From an uncultured Aquincola sp. (lineage in GTDB: Bacteria; Pseudomonadota; Gammaproteobacteria; Burkholderiales; Burkholderiaceae), in NCBI GenBank assembly GCA_937883885.1, contig CAKZXL010000090.1, positions 1 through 8,079 on the forward strand: 8,079 nucleotides of DNA, in the 5' to 3' direction. A program made the translations under genes and the position numbers. Of this stretch, positions 1 through 4,903 are shown one piece after another (position 1 is the first letter of the stretch; each line of letters begins with the position of its first letter). Below the pieces are notes generated by a model. The model was not told the origin of the DNA and did not search any database. It saw only the letters and a list, made by a program, of their open reading frames with translations.

Positions 1-119
1 CCGAGGGCGCGTGCGACATCTACGCGCTTCGCCCGAGTGCGTGCCGCCGGCATCACTCCTACGACGTCACGCCGTGCAGAACCACCTACGAAGACCCTTC
101 GTGTGCGGACCAGAACCCT

Positions 120-332
120 ATGTCCCCGGCCCGGCACGCAACGACAGACGCGTTCCACGCTGCGGCGGCTACGGTGGCGGCCCAGAAGGGCTTCGATATC
201 GCACGCTACGAGATGAGTGGCGCCGTACTCGAAGCTGCCACCAACACGGCGAGCGCGAAGCGTTGGAAAGCTGGGAAGACGGCGTTTCCCAGCGTGCGTG
301 ACAGGGATGAATCTGGCGGCCTGCAGGCCTGA
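120..332 (+). CDS. Small hypothetical protein (70 aa), possibly the 3' end of a longer gene
   Basis: I do not recognise this protein. The frame uses mostly G or C at third positions and the peptide has a plausible composition: an Ala-rich helix-like stretch at residues 11-23 followed by a mixed segment with FDIARYEM and KRWKAGKTAF. The same frame is open back to the left edge of the window, so the ATG at 120 may be an internal Met of a gene that starts outside. A GGA at 107-109 is only a weak ribosome site. A strong inverted repeat (270-293) lies inside the frame. It ends six bases before a 12-bp palindrome. The overlapping frame at 11-301 is Arg-rich and looks like a shadow. Function unknown. 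Confidence 0.35.
   Translation: MSPARHATTDAFHAAAATVAAQKGFDIARYEMSGAVLEAATNTASAKRWKAGKTAFPSVRDRDESGGLQA
270..293. repeat. 8-bp inverted repeat (hairpin)
   Basis: GCTGGGAA at 270-277 pairs exactly with TTCCCAGC at 286-293 around an 8-base loop. No T-run follows, so it is not a clear terminator. It lies within the possible small gene 120-332. If that gene is not real, this hairpin may belong to an RNA leader for the downstream unit. Confidence 0.45.
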
Positions 333-337
333 GCCTT

Positions 338-349
338 ACACGCGCGTGT
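338..349. promoter_or_regulatory. 12-bp perfect palindrome, possible operator
   Basis: ACACGCGCGTGT is a perfect palindrome six bases after the stop codon at 330-332 and 39 bases before the start codon at 388. Its place upstream of a small transcription unit fits an operator for a dimeric repressor, but nothing identifies the regulator. Alternating GC sequence can also be palindromic by chance in GC-rich DNA. Confidence 0.25.
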
Positions 350-355
350 TCGCCA

Positions 356-383
356 TCTCCAGGCGTACATCAACTCCTGGAGG
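356..383 (+). promoter_or_regulatory. Hairpin sequestering the ribosome binding site of the 40-aa frame
   Basis: CTCCAGG (357-363) pairs with CCTGGAG (376-382) around a 12-base loop, and T356 with G383 adds a wobble pair. The 3' arm contains the whole Shine-Dalgarno GGAGG (379-383) of the frame starting at 388. In RNA this structure would hide the ribosome site, as RNA thermometers, riboswitch expression platforms and attenuators do. No ligand-binding domain is recognised. Confidence 0.45.
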
Positions 384-387
384 CCTC

Positions 388-510
388 ATGCGCACACTCG
401 TCATCGTCAACTTCATCACTAAGCTGCCAGCGATTCCGTTCAGTCCTGGCGCCTGGGGAGTCTGGGCGGGACTCCATGTCGCCCTCTGGTGGGCGGCAAC
501 ACATGACTGA
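388..510 (+). CDS. Small hydrophobic peptide (40 aa)
   Basis: A 40-residue frame starting MRTLVIVNFITKL and ending HVALWWAATHD. It is rich in Val, Ile, Leu, Phe and Trp, with hydrophobic stretches at about residues 3-12 and 23-37, so a small membrane-associated peptide is possible. Support for a real gene is contextual. GGAGG at 379-383 sits four bases before the ATG, and a 10-bp GC hairpin terminator begins four bases after the stop codon, so the frame makes a compact unit. The Shine-Dalgarno is buried in a hairpin, suggesting conditional translation. No family is recognised. Alternatives are a toxin-like peptide, a leader peptide, or chance coding within a small RNA. Confidence 0.45.
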   Translation: MRTLVIVNFITKLPAIPFSPGAWGVWAGLHVALWWAATHD

Positions 511-514
511 ATGA

Positions 515-539
515 CAGGCAGCCGCCGTTCGGCTGCCTG
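515..539 (+). terminator. Hairpin terminator after the 40-aa frame
   Basis: CAGGCAGCCG (515-524) pairs perfectly with CGGCTGCCTG (530-539) around a five-base loop, giving a 10-bp GC-rich stem that starts four bases after the stop codon at 508-510. The following bases (CCTTCATC) are only weakly T-rich, so termination efficiency is uncertain. The stem is symmetric and could also act on the opposite strand. Confidence 0.65.
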
Positions 540-875
540 CCTTCATCGCGCCCACTCCCGGCGGCGACATTCACGGACGGGATCGGCGAGTCGGACTCTG
601 AGTGAGGACTCCCAGGCGCGCCTGGCCGCCGAGCACGCGCCGCACGGGCTTCGCTGGGGCCCTACAGTGAGCTCCGCTGTAGCAGTCGCTAAAACGGCGC
701 CTGTACAGATGGCTGCTTGAGGCGATTAAGACGGCGGGGGTACGAAGGGGCGTACGGGCACGCCCTCGCGGCCGGCGTGGCGCACCTGCCATCCCGGACT
801 TCGGGCGCCACCCTTTGTCCACGCTGAAGGCTCACGGGTGCGGGGCGGCCGTCGTCACCCGGCGAGGGACGCCGG
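540..875. other. Gene-poor stretch with scattered palindromes
   Basis: No convincing coding region is seen on either strand. The open frames here are Arg/Pro-rich shadows without ribosome sites. Structure present: a perfect 14-bp palindrome at 612-625 (CCAGGCGCGCCTGG), a 5-bp inverted repeat TACAG/CTGTA near 662-680, and a 6-bp hairpin GGGCGT/ACGCCC at 748-765. The stretch lies between the terminator at 515-539 and the toxin-antitoxin promoter. It may be decayed sequence, a regulatory spacer or a small RNA locus. Confidence 0.4.
612..625. repeat. 14-bp perfect palindrome
   Basis: CCAGGCGCGCCTGG is self-complementary over all 14 bases and lies in a stretch without genes. It could be an operator or a protein-binding site, but no second copy was found in the window and no regulator is identified. 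Confidence 0.3.
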
Positions 876-904
876 TTGAACATGCAACGCAGTTGGAGCA
901 CAAT
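876..904 (+). promoter_or_regulatory. Promoter of the toxin-antitoxin operon
   Basis: TTGAAC (876-881, four of six matches to the -35 consensus) is followed by an exact 17-base spacer and CACAAT (899-904, four of six matches to -10). The predicted start of transcription falls at or next to the antitoxin ATG at 911, so the mRNA would be leaderless or nearly so. GTTG (875-878) and CAAC (885-888) form a small inverted repeat over the -35, a possible binding site for the autoregulating antitoxin. Confidence 0.5.
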
Positions 905-910
905 GCCCGC

Positions 911-1195
911 ATGAACAAGAACGCGATCCTCCCGCAGGTCCGTGTGCCACCAGAGCTGCGCCGCGAGGCCGAGGCTTCCCTCGCAGCAGGGGAGAGCCTG
1001 TCGCAGTTGGTCGAGGCGGCAGTTCGAACCGAGATCCGAGCGCGTGCACTGCGAGCTGATTTCATGGCCCAGGGTATGGAGGCGGTTCTCCAGTACGACC
1101 GGGATGCCAAGGCAGTCGATGCCGACGAGTTTGTTGGGCGCCTTGAGCGCAAGCTCGACGCCGCACTGTCCGCCAGGCGCCGCACTGCGCCTTGA
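911..1195 (+). CDS. Antitoxin, ribbon-helix-helix, YlcI/YnfO-like (94 aa)
   Basis: Predicted antitoxin of a type II pair. It should bind and neutralise the toxin encoded just downstream and repress its own promoter. The N-terminus has the ribbon-helix-helix pattern: a beta strand at about residues 5-12 (AILPQVRV), helix 13-25 (PPELRREAEASLA), and helix 28-45 (ESLSQLVEAAVRTEIRAR). The charged C-terminal half (46-94) would hold the toxin-binding segment. The length and sequence resemble YlcI/YnfO-type antitoxins as I recall them. The ATG at 911 is chosen because the promoter lies at 876-904 and the RHH strand starts four residues in. A GGAG at 894-897 is 13 bases away, too far for normal use. 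The frame is open upstream to 815, but that part is unlike the family. Its stop overlaps the toxin start as TGATG, which implies translational coupling. Confidence 0.8.
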   Translation: MNKNAILPQVRVPPELRREAEASLAAGESLSQLVEAAVRTEIRARALRADFMAQGMEAVLQYDRDAKAVDADEFVGRLERKLDAALSARRRTAP

Positions 1196-1512
1196 TGAAG
1201 CAGTACCGGGTCCGACTTCTGCCGTCCGCCGAGGAGCACCTGGAGCGGCTTTTTGAGCACATCCTTGAACGAGAGGTCGCCTCTCCTAGCGGCGACCCTC
1301 AGATCGCTGTCGCGGCGATGGAGACCATCAAGATCGCTCTGAAATCGCTCGCCGTGACGCCGTTCACGTGCCGAAAGGCAGGGGACGATCCTCTCTGGCG
1401 TGAACTGGTGATTCCGTTCGGGCGGTCCGGCTATGTGGCCCTCTTTCTAATCCGAGAGAGCGAGGTTCTCGTCGCAAAGATCCGACACCAGAGGCAGGCG
1501 GACTTCTTCTGA
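1195..1512 (+). CDS. Toxin, RelE/ParE family (105 aa)
   Basis: Predicted toxin of the type II pair. Proteins of this fold either cleave mRNA on the ribosome (RelE branch) or poison DNA gyrase (ParE branch), and the sequence does not settle which. The family pattern is clear: an N-terminal strand (YRVRLLPSA, residues 4-12), a long helical hairpin (12-52), then RELVIPFGRSGYVALFLI (69-86) and VLVAKIRHQRQADF (91-104). The IRHQR ending is characteristic of ParE-like members. The 105-residue length is normal. The start ATG at 1195-1197 overlaps the antitoxin stop by one base, and a TTG three bases earlier is a less likely start. The order antitoxin-toxin with minimal overlap is standard for these operons. 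The pair could stabilise a plasmid or prophage, or act in phage defence. That role is inferred. Confidence 0.85.
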   Translation: MKQYRVRLLPSAEEHLERLFEHILEREVASPSGDPQIAVAAMETIKIALKSLAVTPFTCRKAGDDPLWRELVIPFGRSGYVALFLIRESEVLVAKIRHQRQADFF

Positions 1513-1732
1513 ATGCAAGATCCTGGGGACCACCTGTTGGGTTCGGCCTGCCGGTGCTGGGTATGCGCCCGGCAAACCCATCGGGACTGATCGGTGTCAC
1601 CCCTGAGGGATCGTCCATTCGTGCACCGATAGCGGCAACTGGCGCGGCAGGGTACCTGCCCTTAGGTGGGTGGCCTCGACTGGAAACTTCCACGGGAGCA
1701 CTCGGCGAGCTTGTCTTTAAGCGTCGATGGGC
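1513..1732. other. Convergent intergenic region
   Basis: This 220-base gap lies between the ends of the toxin gene (plus strand) and the exonuclease gene (minus strand). No gene is supported. A 6-bp inverted repeat GGCAGG/CCTGCC with a 3-base loop (1646-1660) and a 5-bp GCCGG/CCGGC pair near 1549-1572 are weak candidates for terminators in either direction. Neither has a T-run. Confidence 0.4.
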
Positions 1733-2365
1733 TCAGTGCGCCGTCAAGAGTGGCTTGGCTAGGCGCCGAACTTCGGCCACCAGGCGGGCCGTGTTCAGGG
1801 CATCCACTGCGCCGCTGTGAGCCCGCCCCTCGAACGGGACCCCGAGCTCTTTCATCGCCGTCTCGAGTCCAACTCCGGCACCGGCTCCCTTCGGCTTTGT
1901 TCCCCCGGTGAGCTGGTAGATCAGCGGCGTCAGCAGCCGCTTGATGTCCACGTGCTGGAGGTGACCGAACGGGTTGTCGACGCCCGCGGCCAGGCACTGG
2001 CGGTGCAACAGCGTCTGGTCCTGGCCCCAAGAGACCCATGTGTTGGCGCCGCAGTCGTCGGACAGCTGCTTCAGCCGCGGCGCCACCGCCGCGAAGTTGG
2101 GCTCATTGGCCACGCGCGCAGGCGTGATGCCTGTGAGCACCGTGCAGAACTTGTTGATGACCGAACGCTCTGGTCGCACGTAGATGGACACCGCTGGCGC
2201 CACGGTCGCCAGCATTCCGAGCTCGAGCACGCAGGCTCCGACTTCGATGATGTCTTCGATGTCCTGCGTGACGCCGGGGCCGCAGGTCAGCTCGAGGTCG
2301 ATCACCAGCAGTCGCGGCTGCAGGAGCAGCTGGCGCTGCTCTTCTCTGACGACGACCCGGCTCAC
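1733..2365 (-). CDS. DEDDh 3'-5' exonuclease, ERI1/KapD-like (210 aa)
   Basis: Predicted 3'-5' exonuclease of the RNase T/DnaQ superfamily. It would remove nucleotides from 3' ends of RNA or single-stranded DNA with two bound metal ions. All five DEDDh residues are visible: D23 and E25 in VIDLELTC, D116 in SWGQDQTLL, and H183 and D188 in AHSGAVDA (H-x4-D). IEDIIEVGACVLE (37-49) and NKFCTVLTGIT (71-81) match the ERI1/3'hExo/KapD branch, which acts on structured or small RNA, rather than the DNA polymerase proofreading branch. The start is taken as the GTG at 2365, whose GTGA overlaps the stop of the upstream gene by four bases and follows AGG. The frame is open further upstream but that would overlap the neighbour. 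It is the last gene of the minus-strand operon. The substrate is unknown. Confidence 0.82.
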   Translation of the reverse strand: MSRVVVREEQRQLLLQPRLLVIDLELTCGPGVTQDIEDIIEVGACVLELGMLATVAPAVSIYVRPERSVINKFCTVLTGITPARVANEPNFAAVAPRLKQLSDDCGANTWVSWGQDQTLLHRQCLAAGVDNPFGHLQHVDIKRLLTPLIYQLTGGTKPKGAGAGVGLETAMKELGVPFEGRAHSGAVDALNTARLVAEVRRLAKPLLTAH

Positions 2366-2682
2366 CCTTGCACCGGCGACGTTTGCTGTGGGTCGTTGAA
2401 CGCCACGACGACCGCCGTTGCCGGCCCGCGGTGGCGCAGAGCGACGGCCAGCCGTTCGGCCCACTCGGCGAGCTTGTCCAGGGCTTCGCCGGTGTCCAGG
2501 GTGTTGAGTTCCGGTCGCATGCCGCCGACCTCGACCCAAGTCTTGCCCATGCGTTGGTTCTGCACGACGCACACTTCGAGTTCCAAGAAGGTGCCGCTGC
2601 GACCAGGCGTCGAGTGCGTGGCGCTATAGACGGTCTCGACGAAACCGCCCTCTTTCACATTCAGAGACTTCAGCTCAAGCAT
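2362..2682 (-). CDS. Hypothetical protein (106 aa) in the ATP-grasp/exonuclease operon
   Basis: I do not recognise a family. The protein begins MLELKSLNVKEGGFVE. The N-terminal half alternates hydrophobic and polar residues like a beta sheet (FVETVYSATHS, TFLELEVCVVQ, TWVEVGG). A predicted amphipathic helix follows at about 61-83 (LDTGEALDKLAEWAERLAVA), then a strand (TAVVVAFND). It is small, soluble and has no signal peptide. The start ATG at 2682 overlaps the end of the ATP-grasp gene by 13 bases, and its stop overlaps the exonuclease GTG by four. This makes coupled translation likely and suggests a partner of one of the two enzymes. A GTG at 2730 would lengthen it by 16 residues but overlap the upstream gene more. 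Confidence 0.7.
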   Translation of the reverse strand: MLELKSLNVKEGGFVETVYSATHSTPGRSGTFLELEVCVVQNQRMGKTWVEVGGMRPELNTLDTGEALDKLAEWAERLAVALRHRGPATAVVVAFNDPQQTSPVQG

Positions 2683-3479
2683 GGCGTCAAGGCTTCGGAA
2701 GACGGTTGGGCGGCGAGGATTTGACGCCACCGCGTCGCCAGCAGCCGCAGGTAGTCCTTAGGATCGAGGCTGCGGCCATACTGCCCCAGCGCCCACCCGT
2801 CATTGACTTCCACGAGCGCGGTCTCTCCTGTTGACAGGACACCCAGGTCAAGTCCGTAGGCCGCCGGCGCTTTGGGCGAGGCCGCAAGTAGCCGGATCGA
2901 CCCCAGAAGCACCTCTCCATCCGGCGCCGGCGCGTCATCGTAGCCATCGGGGTCGTAGCGCCCCGCGCCGATCACCTGGCCCTCGCACACGTAGTACCGC
3001 CACTCGCAGAGGAACCGAACCGGCTCAGCAACCCAGACTTGAGTCGCGGGATCGAGCATGCGCAGCGCGTCGAGCTGCTCCCGGTCGTGCTTGCTGTAAG
3101 AGGCGTCATCCGCACTCGTGTCCCAGACGAAGCCGGTGAACAGCTTGGTGCGCACGGGCTTGACGAACTTGGTGCCGCGAACGCGCTCGATTGTCGTCAA
3201 GTCCAGCCTGCGACACAGCAGCTGGTCGAGCTCGACTGGGTAGCTCATCGGCTCCGGCTCGGCGATGTAGGCTAGGCGCATGGCTTCGCGGACGAACTCG
3301 ACGCTGCCCACTGGCAGCGCGCCGGCGCCAAGGGCGGCTGCATGGGCGCCCAAGTCTTGCATCGCCACCCGAGTCACCGGAATGTCGAGAAGCATCGCTG
3401 CCTGGGACACCTGGCGCACTTCGATGACGTCGGTGTTCTGGCGCACGATGGCCTTCGGCCAGACGAACTCGGTGCCCAT
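2670..3479 (-). CDS. ATP-grasp protein, R2K-clade type (269 aa)
   Basis: Predicted ATP-grasp enzyme. This fold uses ATP to activate a carboxylate as acyl-phosphate and join it to an amine or similar nucleophile. Visible pieces, in order: an N-terminal region (1-95); the nucleotide-binding strand with lysines, TKFVKPVRTKLFTGFV (103-118, K104, K107, K112); a second core segment VRFLCEWRYYVCEGQVIGAG (154-173, R161); and the C-terminal metal/ATP-binding segment DLGVLSTGETALVEVNDGWA (211-230, with D211, E224, N226, D227), followed by LGQYG. VEVNDGWALGQYG closely resembles the R2K ATP-grasp clade, which is common in phages and has no well-established substrate. The ATG at 3479 overlaps the upstream stop as TGATG. 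The frame continues upstream to 3740 as an Arg/Gly-rich shadow, so the longer form was rejected. Possible roles are peptide ligation or tagging of a protein or small molecule. Confidence 0.8.
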   Translation of the reverse strand: MGTEFVWPKAIVRQNTDVIEVRQVSQAAMLLDIPVTRVAMQDLGAHAAALGAGALPVGSVEFVREAMRLAYIAEPEPMSYPVELDQLLCRRLDLTTIERVRGTKFVKPVRTKLFTGFVWDTSADDASYSKHDREQLDALRMLDPATQVWVAEPVRFLCEWRYYVCEGQVIGAGRYDPDGYDDAPAPDGEVLLGSIRLLAASPKAPAAYGLDLGVLSTGETALVEVNDGWALGQYGRSLDPKDYLRLLATRWRQILAAQPSSEALTPCLS

Positions 3480-4090
3480 CACGGCTTCACCCGGCGCGCC
3501 GGGCGCGCGACGGCTTCCAGGGCAGAGCGGTCGACGAGCTGCTCGCGAACGCTTTCGATGTCGGCCAAACGTTGCCTGGTCAACTTCACATCCGCCTGGT
3601 CCTCCAGCGCTTGCGCCGCCCACTCGGGCAGCCTGTCGAGTTCCTCGACCTCGAAGTTTCCGAAGTCGCGCAGGATGTCGTTGGCCTTCACGAGACTCTC
3701 GCGCAGGTCGTCCTTCTTGGCGGCCGACAGGGGGTACCAAGTCGATGACTTCGGGCCGGTGCCGGCGACTTCAGCGTACGCCAACTTCTCAGTGAGTCGG
3801 TCGAGCACCCAGCGAGTCGTGGACTCGGTGTTGCCCACGAAGAAGTGACCCCAGCCTTCGCTGACCAGGAAACGGCACGTCATCTGCGTCGAGTACACCG
3901 GGGTGCAGGATGCAGCCGTGAGTCGCTCTTCCCAGTTGGCGTCATGAGCCAAGCCTTCGGCATGCTCGTGGTCGCGGGCCAGGCCGCGCCAGACGTCCAG
4001 GTGGCGCTTGACGCCCTCCCCGTAGTAGCTGACCTCGACTTCGAAGAAATACAGGCCCGCCTGGGCCTGATTGATGAATTCATTGCTCAT
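3479..4090 (-). CDS. Hypothetical protein (203 aa) in the ATP-grasp operon
   Basis: I do not recognise a family. The N-terminal half (1-105) looks like a mixed alpha/beta domain: a strand GLYFFEVEVSYYG (12-24), a helical stretch 28-60 rich in His, Asp and Glu, then CTPVYSTQMTCRFLVSEGWG (62-81) with two Cys (62, 72), and HFFVGNTESTTRWVLDRL (82-99). The C-terminal half (123-195) is charged and mostly helical, probably with coiled-coil character. There is no signal peptide or membrane segment. The ATG at 4090 overlaps the DUF4031 stop as ATGA, and the stop overlaps the ATP-grasp start by one base, so stoichiometric co-expression is likely. A longer frame reaching 4216 is Gly/Pro-rich and antisense to the neighbour's coding strand frame, so it was rejected. 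A role as adaptor or substrate of the ATP-grasp enzyme is only a guess. Confidence 0.75.
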   Translation of the reverse strand: MSNEFINQAQAGLYFFEVEVSYYGEGVKRHLDVWRGLARDHEHAEGLAHDANWEERLTAASCTPVYSTQMTCRFLVSEGWGHFFVGNTESTTRWVLDRLTEKLAYAEVAGTGPKSSTWYPLSAAKKDDLRESLVKANDILRDFGNFEVEELDRLPEWAAQALEDQADVKLTRQRLADIESVREQLVDRSALEAVARPARRVKP

Positions 4091-4506
4091 AGGGCGAGTT
4101 CGAGTTGGGCGACCGGCCCCGCCACCGGGGCAGGAGCAGGTCTGCGGTGCGCTGGTGGCGGCACCGGGAGTCCGGCCGCGGCCGCCCGGCGCTGCGCTCG
4201 GAAGTTGACCGCCCATTCGACGGCGTCCTCCGGTGAGCCGAGAGCGCCGGTGACCCGGCGACGCGTGTTCATGGCGCCCGCCTGGCGCCAGGAGATTTCG
4301 ATGGCACCGAAGCCGACGGCCAAGGCGCGCTTGCTCAAGGCGATGTCGTAGTGACTGCCGCTGGTCTTGTCAGGGCTCTGCCACCACTTACGGGCGACGC
4401 CGATCCGCGCCGCCATCGAGTGCAGCTCCTCGTCTGAGTCCGCAAGCATGTGGCAAAGGATGAGCCTACCAAAGCGAGCTCGCATGTCGTCGACGTAGGT
4501 GGCCAA
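4087..4506 (-). CDS. DUF4031 family protein (139 aa)
   Basis: The sequence matches the pattern of DUF4031 as I know it: TYVDDMRARFGRLILCHMLA (3-22), ELHSMAARIGVARKWWQ (27-43), HYDIALSKRALAVGFGAIEI (52-71), with conserved D6/D7, H19, D23, H29, W41/W42, H52, D54 and R60. The biochemical function of the family is not established. The conserved His and Asp residues could bind a metal, which is inference. Residues 105-133 form an Ala/Pro/Arg-rich low-complexity tail. The start is the TTG at 4506, because the family begins with an immediate YVDD strand and GAGG lies six bases upstream (4513-4516). The next ATG would remove that strand. It follows the thioredoxin-like fragment by 18 bases and overlaps the next gene by four. 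Confidence 0.82.
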   Translation of the reverse strand: MATYVDDMRARFGRLILCHMLADSDEELHSMAARIGVARKWWQSPDKTSGSHYDIALSKRALAVGFGAIEISWRQAGAMNTRRRVTGALGSPEDAVEWAVNFRAQRRAAAAGLPVPPPAHRRPAPAPVAGPVAQLELAL

Positions 4507-4524
4507 GGTGTGCCTCGAGCTGTC

Positions 4525-4671
4525 TCAGGCGGCCAGGCCGCGACCGCAGCGCCGCACTGCCGGAGCCATCATCTTGCAGTGCTGACGCCACGTGCCAAAG
4601 AAGTCGAACACGACCAGCTTGCGGGCGGCAAGAAGAGCGTCGTGTTGAGCAGGGGTGGACGGTCGTGTCAT
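4525..4671 (-). pseudogene. Truncated thioredoxin-like protein (48 aa), first active-site Cys missing
   Basis: The 48-codon frame contains LVVFDFFGTWRQHCKMMAPA (19-38). This is the core strand and active-site helix of thioredoxin, where the usual form is VDFWAxWCGPCKMIAP. Only the second cysteine (C32) remains. The CGP positions read RQH. The frame ends about 11 residues after the motif, so more than half of a normal thioredoxin of about 105 residues is absent, and I could not find the rest in any frame before the next gene. It may be a decayed gene, a frameshifted one, or a deliberately short leader peptide. It starts at the ATG at 4671, directly behind a promoter-like sequence, and lies 18 bases before DUF4031, making it the first frame of the operon. 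A thioredoxin remnant next to nrdA is sensible, because thioredoxin reduces ribonucleotide reductase. Confidence 0.6.
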
Positions 4672-4677
4672 GCGTAC

Positions 4678-4706
4678 ACACTATCACCCGCGCCGCTCAC
4701 ATACAA
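4678..4706 (-). promoter_or_regulatory. Promoter of the minus-strand operon
   Basis: On the minus strand TTGTAT (4706-4701) is followed by a 17-base spacer and TAGTGT (4683-4678), with TGA immediately before the -10 as an extended -10 element. Matches to consensus are modest (three of six for each hexamer). Support comes from the exact spacing, the position just before the first frame, and the similarity of TGATAGTGT to the TGATATGTT at both nrd promoters. The predicted start of transcription lies at or beside the ATG at 4671. Confidence 0.4.
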
Positions 4707-4714
4707 GGCACCGC

Positions 4715-4729
4715 GCGCGCCGGGCGCGC
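4715..4729. repeat. 15-bp GC palindrome in the divergent promoter region
   Basis: GCGCGCCGGGCGCGC is palindromic around its central base. It lies between the divergent promoters of the minus-strand operon and nrdA. The identical 15 bases occur at 3494-3508, inside the end of the 203-aa gene. In GC-rich DNA such words are less surprising, so a function as an operator is uncertain. Confidence 0.35.
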
Positions 4730-4819
4730 TCGTCTGCGGGCAGGCTGGCAAAAAGGGCAGTGAGGCATGCGTCCTCGGGATCAACGCTCATGGAGGGAGG
4801 GAGTATCGTGCCAACTGGA

Positions 4820-4848
4820 TTGAATATGCGCCGTGTATGTGATATGTT
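4820..4848 (+). promoter_or_regulatory. nrdA promoter
   Basis: TTGAAT (4820-4825) and TATGTT (4843-4848) are 17 bases apart, with TGA before the -10 giving the core TGATATGTT. Both hexamers match consensus at four of six positions. The predicted start of transcription is about A4855. The same nine-base core precedes nrdB at 7778-7786 with the same spacing to a TTG-type -35, which strongly supports both. Confidence 0.6.
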
Positions 4849-4903
4849 CTCTGCAATGTCGGCGTATCCCGCCCACTTGTTCAGACACCACCGAAGACGC
4901 ATC

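Noticed and set aside
1027..1037. tRNA T-arm-like GTTCGAACC
   Set aside because: It lies inside the antitoxin coding region, and no acceptor or anticodon stem surrounds it.
1817..2629. Plus-strand open frame (270 codons) opposite the exonuclease
   Set aside because: It is a shadow. The minus strand carries intact DEDDh motifs and coupled starts.
3480..3740. N-terminal extension of the ATP-grasp protein
   Set aside because: The added residues are Arg/Gly-rich and overlap the coding sequence of the 203-aa gene. The TGATG junction at 3479 gives a better start.
4826..4860. NrdR repressor boxes upstream of nrdA
   Set aside because: The AT-rich core resembles a -10 element. I could not see the paired 16-base NrdR box pattern.
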